NCBI GenBank assembly: GCA_028691695.1
Contig: JAQUYU010000006.1
Span: 1-34,975 of the forward strand
DNA: 34,975 nt
Direction of reading: 5' to 3'
Source: Sphaerochaetaceae bacterium
GTDB lineage: Bacteria; Spirochaetota; Spirochaetia; Sphaerochaetales; Sphaerochaetaceae
In this document: positions 28,392-34,975 of the stretch, one piece after another
Layout of the letters: every line of letters starts with the position of its first letter
Numbering within the stretch: position 1 is the stretch's first letter
Notes under the pieces: generated by a model
What the model was told of the DNA's origin: nothing
Database searches by the model: none
The model's input: the letters and a program-made list of their open reading frames with translations, nothing else
Program-made: the position numbers and the translations under genes

Positions 28392-28787
28392 ATGCATCCA
28401 AAGCAGGCGGCCCTTGAAGAGACCATGGCAATCATGTGCTCTGACCTCGACAACTATCTGGAAGACATGTACGGAACTGAATTCACCATCCATCCTAACA
28501 GACCGATGCGTGGCAGAGCGGCAAATCCGAGCTATGACGGACTGTTCTCCACTGGAACGATGTTCACACTTGGGTATGGATCGAAATATGGCAGAGGCTA
28601 CATCATTGACATGGAAATAAGGTCTCTAGAATCGATTCCAGCTGAGAAACGCAGGGAAATCGAAGAAACTGGGGTATCGTTTCTAAGAGAAAGGCTGACC
28701 AGCTACTTCCCTGAAAGGAAGCTTGAAATCGTGCGGGACGGAAGCGTATGGAAGCTCGTCGGGGATTTCATGCTTGGAGAAGTCTAG
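28392..28787 (+). CDS. Small conserved-looking protein of unknown function, paired with patatin
   Basis: I do not recognise this 131-residue soluble protein. It begins 5 bases after the patatin stop, with AAGAGG before the ATG, so it is the second gene of a two-gene unit. It is rich in charged residues, with a helical start (PKQAALEETMAIMCSDLDNYLEDMY), a glycine/tyrosine segment FTLGYGSKYGRGYIIDMEIR and a second charged helix ending in the motif-free VWKLVGDFMLGEV. There is no signal peptide, membrane helix or cysteine cluster. A regulatory or substrate-handling partner for the lipase is possible but unproven. Its stop overlaps the stop of the convergent kinase gene by four bases. Confidence 0.75.
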   Translation: MHPKQAALEETMAIMCSDLDNYLEDMYGTEFTIHPNRPMRGRAANPSYDGLFSTGTMFTLGYGSKYGRGYIIDMEIRSLESIPAEKRREIEETGVSFLRERLTSYFPERKLEIVRDGSVWKLVGDFMLGEV

Positions 28788-29644
28788 CGCGACTTCATCC
28801 ATAGCGAAGTGCAGATCCCGTGACGGCGCTCGAAACCCGCCTTGGAAGTAAGCTCAATGCAGCGCCTGGTTTCCTTGCCGGCAGTCTCGACAGCTGACTT
28901 GAAGCTGTCTCCGTGAAGGATTGATGAAACCATAACAGAGCAGAAGAAATCACCGCTTCCGGGAAGGCTCTCCGGTTCCTTTGGATGCGAATACACCCAC
29001 AGCTGGCCGTCATCATGCGAAAGGCATGCGATGTTGCAAAGCTCCCTGCGCTTGTCGGAAAAGCAGACTCCTGTCATGGCAATGTCCGCCTGAGGGGCAA
29101 GCTCATGAAGCTTGCACAGAACATTCTCCACAGTGCTGTCATCCGGTGTCTCTTCATATGGCGTCTTGGAAAGCAGGCAGCCCTCGGTCCAGTTTGGCTT
29201 GATGACATCGGCATCCTGCACAAGAAGGCTCACCGCTTCGATCATCTCGTCATCGAAGCTGCTGTAAAGCTTGCCGTAATCCCCCAGAACGGGATCGACT
29301 GCAATCAAGGCATCGGTCCTGGCAAGAGACTTGAGGTTCTTCACTGAATAGGCAAGCTGAGGGGTCGAGAGGAAGCCAGAATACAGGCAGTCGAACTTGA
29401 GCTGCTCCGCTTTCAGGCATGAGGCGATTCGCCTTGTGCTTTCCAGCAGATCGTGCTGGTAGTAATCATCGAAGCCGTCAATCTGAGACGAAAGGACTGC
29501 CGCTGGAAGCGGGCAGACTTCGACGCCAAGCTCTTCCATCACTGGAATGACAACGGTGAGCGAGCTTTTCGCATAAGTGCAGATATCATGCACTGCAAGG
29601 CAAAGGGGCGGTTTCTTTATTGCATCGGCCAATGGACGTTTCAT
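28784..29644 (-). CDS. Pyridoxal/pyridoxamine kinase-like protein (ribokinase fold)
   Basis: Kinase of the PdxK/PdxY group, which phosphorylates B6 vitamers to make or salvage pyridoxal phosphate. DPVLGDYGKLY, VIKPNWTEGCLLS and a C-terminal GSGDFFCSVM (anion-hole GSGD) are the family signatures. CLAVHDICTYAKSSLTVVIPVMEELG corresponds to the N-terminal substrate region. The length of 286 residues is normal. It has no ribosome site. TTGTAA, 17 bases, TAAAAT (29656-29651) ends 6 bases before the ATG, so a leaderless mRNA is predicted. It is divergent from the phosphohexomutase at 29695. Confidence 0.85.
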   Translation of the reverse strand: MKRPLADAIKKPPLCLAVHDICTYAKSSLTVVIPVMEELGVEVCPLPAAVLSSQIDGFDDYYQHDLLESTRRIASCLKAEQLKFDCLYSGFLSTPQLAYSVKNLKSLARTDALIAVDPVLGDYGKLYSSFDDEMIEAVSLLVQDADVIKPNWTEGCLLSKTPYEETPDDSTVENVLCKLHELAPQADIAMTGVCFSDKRRELCNIACLSHDDGQLWVYSHPKEPESLPGSGDFFCSVMVSSILHGDSFKSAVETAGKETRRCIELTSKAGFERRHGICTSLWMKSR

Positions 29645-29650
29645 GTGGAT

Positions 29651-29680
29651 ATTTTAGTCAAAATGACGGATAATTACAAT
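29651..29680. promoter_or_regulatory. Divergent promoter region, pyridoxal-kinase-like gene and phosphohexomutase
   Basis: Minus strand: TAAAAT (29656-29651) with TTGTAA 17 bases upstream, 6 bases before the kinase ATG. Plus strand: TACAAT (29675-29680), weak -35, followed by GGAAGG and the ATG at 29695. The whole divergent region is 50 bases, so the two promoters overlap. Confidence 0.55.
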
Positions 29681-29694
29681 AAAGGAAGGATTCA

Positions 29695-31383
29695 ATGGAA
29701 AGAAGCGATCTTGTTCAGGAACTTGGCAAGGCGATGGAGCCCATGATCATATCGGCAAGCGGCTGGAGAAAGGTATTCTCCACAGGCGGCCCTGAATCTG
29801 CAGACCCATGCATCTCCGAAGCCGACGCATTGCTCTCCGGATGTGCGGCGCTAGCGGTTTCAAGGATCGTCAAGCCCAGCAGCTGCGTTCTGGTGGGCAC
29901 TGACACCAGACCGACAGGAAAAGCACTGGCAAGAGCGGCGGTGAATGTATTCAACGAGCTTGGGATCAGGACTCGCTTTCTCGGGATCTCTGCCGCACCT
30001 GAAATCATGGCTGAATCAAGGAATCCAGAATTCGACTGCTTCTTCTACATCTCGGCAAGCCATAATCCCATCGGGCATAACGGCTTCAAGTTCGGCTCTG
30101 ACGGCGGGGTATTCTCGAAGGAAGCAGTTCAGCCCATCATCGATGCCTTCATGTCATTGACAAGCAATGGCGAAGAGCTGAAGGTTGTCCAGAAAGCAAT
30201 CAATGGCCCAGAACCAATGATTGGAGGAAAACAGCAGGCCATTGAGGATTACAAGGACTTCGTTCTGCTGACGATGGCAGGGTCCAAGGAAGCAGTTCCC
30301 CGGTTCGAGGCTGGGCTGAGAGAAGCAGACAGGCTCGGAGTGGCTATCGATTTCAACGGAAGCGCCCGTGCTCTCAGCATAGACAGGAATCTCTTTGATG
30401 AGCTCGGAATCCGCCATGCCGAGATCAACGCCCACCCTGGCGAAATCGTCCATGCAATAGTTCCCGAGCGCGAGAACCTCCAGTGGTGCCGCAAGCTTCT
30501 TGAGCAGAAGCACCGGGACGATCCGTGCTTCATCCTCGGCTACATGCCGGACAACGACGGCGACCGCGGGAATCTCGTGTTCATTGACGACGATCAGACT
30601 GCCAAGATCCTTCCGGCACAGACCGTTTTCGCACTTGCCGTCCTCTGCCAGCTTTCGGCAGCCCAAGGGAACCTGGCTGTTGCTGTCAACGGCCCGACCT
30701 CAATGAGAATCGACGATATAGCCCAGCGATTCGGAGCAAAGTGCTTCAGAAGCGAAGTCGGCGAGGCAAATGCCGTGAGCCTGGCTTCCGAGCTCAGGGG
30801 AAAAGGCTTCACCGTTCCAATCTGCGGCGAAGGCTCAAACGGAGGCTCGATTGTATATCCGTCGAAGGTACGCGACCCGCTGAACACAATCCTGTCGCTT
30901 CTGAAATTCCTGTCCAATCGTGACGAAGTCTTTGCATGGATGGGAAAGGAATCATGCACGATCGGAGAGCTTGTCCGCTCTCTTCCCGTGTACACCACAA
31001 CCGATGCATTCTCCCCTCTTGCTGGAATCAAAGTCCGCTCAGAGGACTTCTGCGCATTCAAGACGAGGTTCGAGAAGCTATGGGAAGGCAGCAGCGAGCT
31101 TCGCCGCATGGGGATCTGCTCATGGGAGGAATTCCAGCTTGAAGGAACCTCTTGCCTGAACATCTCAGGACCTGATGGCCGCACAGGAAACTGCCGCGGA
31201 GGGCTCAAGTACGTGCTCTACGGGCAGGACAAGCAAGCACTTGGATTCGTCTGGCTGAGGCCAAGCGGAACAGAGCCGCTTCTCAGGCTGCTTGTGGATT
31301 TGAAGGGAGACCATCAGCAGATGCATGACCGCCTCCTCTCATTCGAGAGGAAGCTGATCGAGCAATCAGACTTACAGGCCTAA
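29695..31383 (+). CDS. Phosphoglucomutase/phosphomannomutase family protein (second copy, long form)
   Basis: Alpha-D-phosphohexomutase, 562 residues. Sites in order: YISASHNPIGHNGFKFG with the phosphoserine (S122), PDNDGDRGNLVF for Mg2+ (PDNDGDR form), GEGSNGGSIVYPSKVRDP as the sugar loop, and the canonical phosphate loop WLRPSGTEPLLRLLV. GGAAGG precedes the ATG. Unlike the copy at 23068, its phosphate loop is standard. Its 3' end overlaps hexokinase convergently by 12 bases. With hexokinase next door it plausibly links glucose-6-phosphate and glucose-1-phosphate, though substrate specificity cannot be read. Confidence 0.9.
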   Translation: MERSDLVQELGKAMEPMIISASGWRKVFSTGGPESADPCISEADALLSGCAALAVSRIVKPSSCVLVGTDTRPTGKALARAAVNVFNELGIRTRFLGISAAPEIMAESRNPEFDCFFYISASHNPIGHNGFKFGSDGGVFSKEAVQPIIDAFMSLTSNGEELKVVQKAINGPEPMIGGKQQAIEDYKDFVLLTMAGSKEAVPRFEAGLREADRLGVAIDFNGSARALSIDRNLFDELGIRHAEINAHPGEIVHAIVPERENLQWCRKLLEQKHRDDPCFILGYMPDNDGDRGNLVFIDDDQTAKILPAQTVFALAVLCQLSAAQGNLAVAVNGPTSMRIDDIAQRFGAKCFRSEVGEANAVSLASELRGKGFTVPICGEGSNGGSIVYPSKVRDPLNTILSLLKFLSNRDEVFAWMGKESCTIGELVRSLPVYTTTDAFSPLAGIKVRSEDFCAFKTRFEKLWEGSSELRRMGICSWEEFQLEGTSCLNISGPDGRTGNCRGGLKYVLYGQDKQALGFVWLRPSGTEPLLRLLVDLKGDHQQMHDRLLSFERKLIEQSDLQA

Positions 31384-32676
31384 GGCAGCTATCGCTGCTC
31401 CGATTACCGGCGAATCCTTGATGTTGACGAAATCGAAGTAGATCCCAAGCTTCTGCGTAAGGAACTGATGAAGATAGAAGTCCGCATACCTCTTGAGGTT
31501 GAGCGTCTTGTACAGCGTCGTTCCATCGGCATTGATGCACACTGGATGGCATGGGTCCATTCCATGCCCGGACTTGATTATCGCAGCGGCGAGGTTGCAT
31601 GCAGTGAGCTTTGCTGAGCGTGCAATGAAGCTGTCCAGGATGCAGTAAAGCTCTCTGGCATCTTTCTCATTGCCGTTGATGGCCGCAGGAAGGACATACC
31701 CCATGTTCTGAGGCATCTCCAGGAAATTGCTCATCTGCGTTGTGGTCAGAACCGGAAGCCTGGCGAATCTCTCAGCGAACTGGCTTGAGAACACGCCTTC
31801 TTCAACAGCCTTGCCTATGACGTGGGTTGCCAGCGGCCCTAGGTATGCGCCGCTGATCATCTTCTCGAACTGGTACTTGTCAGGATCCTTAGTCCCTTTG
31901 CGGAACTCTATGTCTATCGGGCTGACATCAATGCTGAAGTTGCCGCTTTCCATGTTGACTATCATGTCAGGAGCAAGTCCCTTTGAAGAAGGAAGCTTAT
32001 GGATCATTGACGTCTTCTCAACGTATGCAGTGTTGGTTCCTGTTCCCAGGATGTACCCGATGTAGCCTGAATACTGCTTTCCTGTCGGAGCAGCCTTTCC
32101 AGCAAGCAGTGTCGCCACTGTGTCGTTGAGAACTCCAACCTTCAACGCCCTCACGTCATGGCCTCTTCTGGCAAACTCGGATATAAGCTCATGCCCGAGC
32201 CTCTTTCCTATTACCTCAGGAGCCTTGATCTCCTTGGAGAACACAAGAGGGATTCCATCCAGCTCAGGAGTGATCTGGGCGGCATAGGAGAAGCAGAATC
32301 CGATCCTTGAGCTTCGGTTGAGAAGCCGCTCAGTCTCATCTGCCAATATCTTGAAGAACTCGGCGGCAGAAACCTGACGGTCCGAGCCAGGCATCGAAGT
32401 CTTCTTGAAATCAGTGATCACTGGATTCAGATCATCATCGAAAGTCACGAGGCATGTTCGGAAGTTGGTTCCGCCAGCATCAAGCACGATAACGCTGTGC
32501 CCGGAAACCGGGGCAGCCTTGTCCGAGCAGAATGTTGGAATCATCGGAAGCGAAGACCCGCTGTCTGCAGTGTAAAGCCCTTTCCCCATCTCTTCGAAAA
32601 AGCGGTTGCAGACATCCTCCATGTCGAACGAATCAGGAGTCAAGCTCCATTTCTTTAGAAACTCAGAAGATTTCAT
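31372..32676 (-). CDS. Hexokinase, eukaryote-like family
   Basis: ATP-dependent kinase of glucose and similar hexoses, built like eukaryotic hexokinase rather than bacterial glucokinase. Signatures: IVLDAGGTNFRTCLV (phosphate 1), GFCFSYAAQITPELDG (sugar binding), VGVLNDTVATLLAG (phosphate/sugar), GTGTNTAYVE (adenosine region) and VNMESGNFS. The length of 434 residues fits a single-unit hexokinase. Such hexokinases are known in spirochaetes such as Treponema. GGAGG precedes the ATG, which overlaps the stop of the secreted-protein gene (ATGA), so the two are coupled. Confidence 0.93.
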   Translation of the reverse strand: MKSSEFLKKWSLTPDSFDMEDVCNRFFEEMGKGLYTADSGSSLPMIPTFCSDKAAPVSGHSVIVLDAGGTNFRTCLVTFDDDLNPVITDFKKTSMPGSDRQVSAAEFFKILADETERLLNRSSRIGFCFSYAAQITPELDGIPLVFSKEIKAPEVIGKRLGHELISEFARRGHDVRALKVGVLNDTVATLLAGKAAPTGKQYSGYIGYILGTGTNTAYVEKTSMIHKLPSSKGLAPDMIVNMESGNFSIDVSPIDIEFRKGTKDPDKYQFEKMISGAYLGPLATHVIGKAVEEGVFSSQFAERFARLPVLTTTQMSNFLEMPQNMGYVLPAAINGNEKDARELYCILDSFIARSAKLTACNLAAAIIKSGHGMDPCHPVCINADGTTLYKTLNLKRYADFYLHQFLTQKLGIYFDFVNIKDSPVIGAAIAALGL

Positions 32677-33365
32677 ATTCCTCCCAGCGCAGATGCATCA
32701 ACGCTGAAGCTGATGCTTCCGCTTCCATATTGCGTGTTGTCAATACTAAAACCCTTTTGATAAGAAATTTCAACTGTCCGCTCGTCCGGCATAAGCGCCT
32801 CGAACTCTCCGCGAAGCCGCACACTGCGTCCGAAAGCAGTGCCATTGATGGTCACATCTGCAACTGCAGTGCCGAAAACGCCGTTGATTCTGCCTTTTAT
32901 GACATCAGACAGCAGGCTTGAGATTGAAACCGAATCATCTTCATACTCGAATGAGATTGTGCCGTCCAGCACGTACTGGCCTTTCACGAAGCCCCTGGCA
33001 GCAAGCGAGTAGTAGCATGCAATGGCAACAGGGTTGTCCTGCTTGACCTTCTTGGGATTGGACATGAACTTGGAGAGATAGCTTGCGATTCCCCCTGAGG
33101 CAGGCTTGAGCGACTGGACTATGTCATAGACATCCGCCGACGAATACCTGATGCTCTTTGGAAGCTTCCCGGCCAATCCTTCATACTTCGCCTGGGCTAT
33201 TCCAACAGGCGGGTCAGAAGTCTGGCCAGCGGCAACTCCTGTGACGGAGTCCACCAGGACCCATAGGCAGTCAACAACCTGGTCGTGGGAAAGCGATGCT
33301 GACTGAACGGGCAAGGCAAAGAGCATAACGATAATGGCCACAGCAAAGAAGCGGTTTGTTTTCAT
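32673..33365 (-). CDS. Secreted protein of unknown function
   Basis: Not recognised. The 230 residues start with a clear signal peptide (MKTNRFF, hydrophobic core, PVQSA with probable cleavage before SLSH). There is no lipobox and no further membrane helix, so the product is periplasmic or outer-surface. The C-terminal half is rich in beta-like segments (YVLDGTISFEYEDD, VTINGTAFGRSVRLRGEFE). It is cotranslated with hexokinase by a four-base overlap. There is no ribosome site; TTGAAA-18-TAGAAT ends 5 bases before the ATG, so the mRNA is predicted leaderless. Confidence 0.75.
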   Translation of the reverse strand: MKTNRFFAVAIIVMLFALPVQSASLSHDQVVDCLWVLVDSVTGVAAGQTSDPPVGIAQAKYEGLAGKLPKSIRYSSADVYDIVQSLKPASGGIASYLSKFMSNPKKVKQDNPVAIACYYSLAARGFVKGQYVLDGTISFEYEDDSVSISSLLSDVIKGRINGVFGTAVADVTINGTAFGRSVRLRGEFEALMPDERTVEISYQKGFSIDNTQYGSGSISFSVDASALGGI

Positions 33366-33370
33366 AACTC

Positions 33371-33422
33371 ATTCTAATGTCGTTTATGCTTTCTTTTCAA
33401 CTGTTTTTTTGGTACAGTTGAA
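33371..33422. promoter_or_regulatory. Divergent promoter and inverted repeat, secreted protein/sbcB
   Basis: Minus strand: TTGAAA (33400-33395), 18 bases, TAGAAT (33376-33371). Plus strand: TACAGT (33413-33418), weak -35, 6 bases before the sbcB ATG. A perfect 8-bp inverted repeat TTCAACTG/CAGTTGAA (33396-33403, 33415-33422) covers the minus -35 and the plus -10, so one bound protein could affect both genes. Confidence 0.6.
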
Positions 33423-33424
33423 TC

Positions 33425-34837
33425 ATGACAGCTAATCCGACTTTTTTCTGGTATGATCTCGAGACTTTCGGCCTCAATCCCTCTTATGACAGGATCGCCC
33501 AGTTCGCAGGCCAGCGAACCGACATGAACCTCAACCCCGTTGGAGACCCTGTGGTCCTTTACTGCAAGCCTTCGATGGATTATCTTCCAGACCCTCTGGC
33601 ATGCCTCATCACTTCCATAACTCCTCAGGAGACGATTCAGAAAGGACTTCCTGAGGCCGAGTTCATCGAAAAGGTCAACAGGGAATTCTCAGTCCCGAAC
33701 ACATGCGTCTGCGGCTTCAACTCCATCCGCTTCGACGATGAGTTCATCAGGAATGCACTGTACCGGAATTTCTTCGACCCGTACGAAAGAGAGTGGAAGA
33801 ACATGAACACAAGATGGGACATACTCGACCTTGTGAGGGCCGCCCATGACCTGAGGCCTGAGAACATCAGCTGGCCTCCAAAGAATCCTCAAAACGGAAA
33901 CCCTGTATTCAAGCTCACCGAGCTTACTGCTGCAAACGGGATAGACCAGACTGGAGCCCACGATGCCATGGTCGATGTAAGGGCGACCATCGCAATGGCA
34001 CGCCTGATCAAGTCCCGGATTCCACGGCTGTTCTCGTACTTCTTCAAGCTCCGGCTCAAGAGCGAAGTGAAGAACATGATAGGGATGCCATTCGCCGAGC
34101 CGAGCCTGCTCACATGCGCTGCATTCACTTCGCCTTCAGGCTGCACCAGCCTCATCGCTCCGATCACCCCATCCGTCAGTTCACCGAACAATATCATCTG
34201 CTTCGACCTGAAGCAGGACATCAACCGGCTTCTGACCGCCGATCCTGACAGCATTCTACAGACCCCCGGAATCATCAGGGTAGCGATGAACAAGTGTCCT
34301 GCCCTTTCCCCGCTGAAGATCCTGACGCCTGAGCTTGAAGCTCGTCTTGGGATCAGCAGAGCCGCATGCATGTCACGTTACGAAGAGCTGAGAAAGCACC
34401 CCGAGTTGACAGTGCGGATCCGGGAGCAGGAGGAGAAGGCCAAGTTCGATCAGATCGATGACATTGATTTCCAGCTCTATGACCGCTTCTTCCCTGACAG
34501 CGACCGAGCCAGCTTCGGCACAATCCTCGCCACAGCTCCCTCACAGAGGCTCCGGCTGAATCTCAGCTTCACCGACAAGCGTTGCCCCGAGATGCTCTGG
34601 CGCCACGTGTGCCGGAACTACCCCGAGACCTTGGATCCCGACAACATGCGCAAGTGGAAGTCGTTCTGCTCCAGCCGTCTTCTCTGTCCTCCTGGAGAAA
34701 TCCAGTGCGACCTTCAGTTCTATGAGCGCAAGGTGGCAGAGAGGCTTGCAAGCAATGAGGTCACTCCTGAAGGCAAGGCTGTGATGCAGAAGCTCCGCGA
34801 ATACGGTGCAAGCCTCAAGTCCATGCTTTTCTCATGA
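33425..34837 (+). CDS. sbcB: Exodeoxyribonuclease I
   Basis: DEDD-family 3'-5' exonuclease for single-stranded DNA, used in repair and recombination. The first catalytic motif is WYDLETFGLNPSYDRIAQF (Asp, Glu), the second NSIRFDDEFIRN, and the third GAHDAMVDVRATIAMA (His, Asp). The SH3-like and C-terminal helical domains follow, and the total of 470 residues matches E. coli ExoI (475). The ATG has no ribosome site. TACAGT ends 6 bases before it, so the mRNA may be leaderless. With ssb, nfo and the Rpn gene it is one of four DNA-maintenance genes scattered through the window. Confidence 0.95.
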   Translation: MTANPTFFWYDLETFGLNPSYDRIAQFAGQRTDMNLNPVGDPVVLYCKPSMDYLPDPLACLITSITPQETIQKGLPEAEFIEKVNREFSVPNTCVCGFNSIRFDDEFIRNALYRNFFDPYEREWKNMNTRWDILDLVRAAHDLRPENISWPPKNPQNGNPVFKLTELTAANGIDQTGAHDAMVDVRATIAMARLIKSRIPRLFSYFFKLRLKSEVKNMIGMPFAEPSLLTCAAFTSPSGCTSLIAPITPSVSSPNNIICFDLKQDINRLLTADPDSILQTPGIIRVAMNKCPALSPLKILTPELEARLGISRAACMSRYEELRKHPELTVRIREQEEKAKFDQIDDIDFQLYDRFFPDSDRASFGTILATAPSQRLRLNLSFTDKRCPEMLWRHVCRNYPETLDPDNMRKWKSFCSSRLLCPPGEIQCDLQFYERKVAERLASNEVTPEGKAVMQKLREYGASLKSMLFS

Positions 34838-34951
34838 AAGAGCCGGCGATCGTCGTTTTCTGAGAACCTCACAGGCCAGAATTATGATCGTTGTTAATCC
34901 TTCGGCGACAACGACGGCCCACCAGATATACAGAATCAGGAATCCAAAGGT
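34832..34951 (-). pseudogene. Possible C-terminal fragment of a membrane protein
   Basis: The minus strand reads a strongly hydrophobic tail (ILYIWWAVVVAEGLTTIII) followed by a charged end (LRKRRSPALS) and a stop that overlaps the end of sbcB. This looks like the last helix of a multidrug/MATE-type transporter. A TAA stands in frame just upstream (34954-34952), only 22 bases from the window edge. A frameshift, a pseudogene, or chance are all possible. Too short to decide. Confidence 0.25.
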
Positions 34952-34975
34952 TTAAATCCGTTTCCAAACCGTTCA

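Noticed and set aside
27286-28787. CBASS-like defence system built on the patatin gene
   Set aside because: No CD-NTase, sensor or other defence gene in the neighbourhood; neighbours are metabolic.

Overview
The window (about 35 kb, roughly half G+C) looks like chromosomal DNA of a carbohydrate-fermenting spirochaete, probably of the Sphaerochaeta/Treponema type. The pointers are an archaeal/spirochaete-type UMP kinase, a eukaryote-like hexokinase, PTS EI/HPr encoded inside a sugar operon, and many uronate and sugar-phosphate genes. This assignment is inferred from protein families, not from a search. No tRNA, rRNA, CRISPR array, prophage or intact insertion sequence was seen.

Layout. (1) 1-5354, plus strand: a PTS beta-glucoside operon (3' part of an EIIC, GH1 6-phospho-beta-glucosidase, HAD phosphatase, Enzyme I, HPr). 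(2) 5361-7590, minus strand: pyrH, an Rpn-family nuclease with a 12-bp tandem repeat, and ssb with a structured leader. (3) 7591-8052: AT-rich, no convincing protein, a possible structured RNA. (4) 8053-8376: trxA with a strong terminator. (5) 8429-16336, minus strand: a hexuronate operon (uxuB-like, PfkB kinase, gnd, LarA-type epimerase/racemase, uxaC, URO-D-like protein), divergent from its likely GntR/FCD regulator at 16477. (6) 17178-18931, minus strand: a UDP-glucuronate-epimerase-like gene coupled to a nucleotidyltransferase. (7) 19095-26191, plus strand: a tctCBA transporter followed, with start/stop overlaps, by a metallo-beta-lactamase-fold protein, a phosphohexomutase, a DeoR regulator and endonuclease IV. 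(8) 26273-34837: a PflX-like radical SAM protein divergent from a patatin-like lipase and a small unknown; a pyridoxal-kinase-like gene divergent from a second phosphohexomutase; hexokinase with a secreted unknown; and exonuclease I.

How the genes work together. Most of the window takes sugars and sugar acids into central metabolism: PTS uptake and hydrolysis of beta-glucosides, phosphorylation and isomerisation of hexoses (hexokinase, two phosphomutases), and uronate breakdown. The uronate operon is the most interesting part. It has isomerase and oxidoreductase (glucuronate to fructuronate to mannonate) but no mannonate dehydratase or KDPG aldolase. In their place are a LarA-superfamily nickel enzyme with all key residues at canonical spacing, a sugar kinase and 6-phosphogluconate dehydrogenase. 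That fits an alternative route mannonate -> gluconate -> 6-phosphogluconate -> ribulose-5-phosphate.

A second theme is translation starts. Several first genes (gntR, patatin, radical SAM, pyridoxal-kinase-like, sbcB, secreted protein) lack a Shine-Dalgarno sequence and have a -10-like hexamer 5-8 nt before the ATG, which predicts leaderless mRNAs. Downstream operon genes carry clear GGAGG-type sites.
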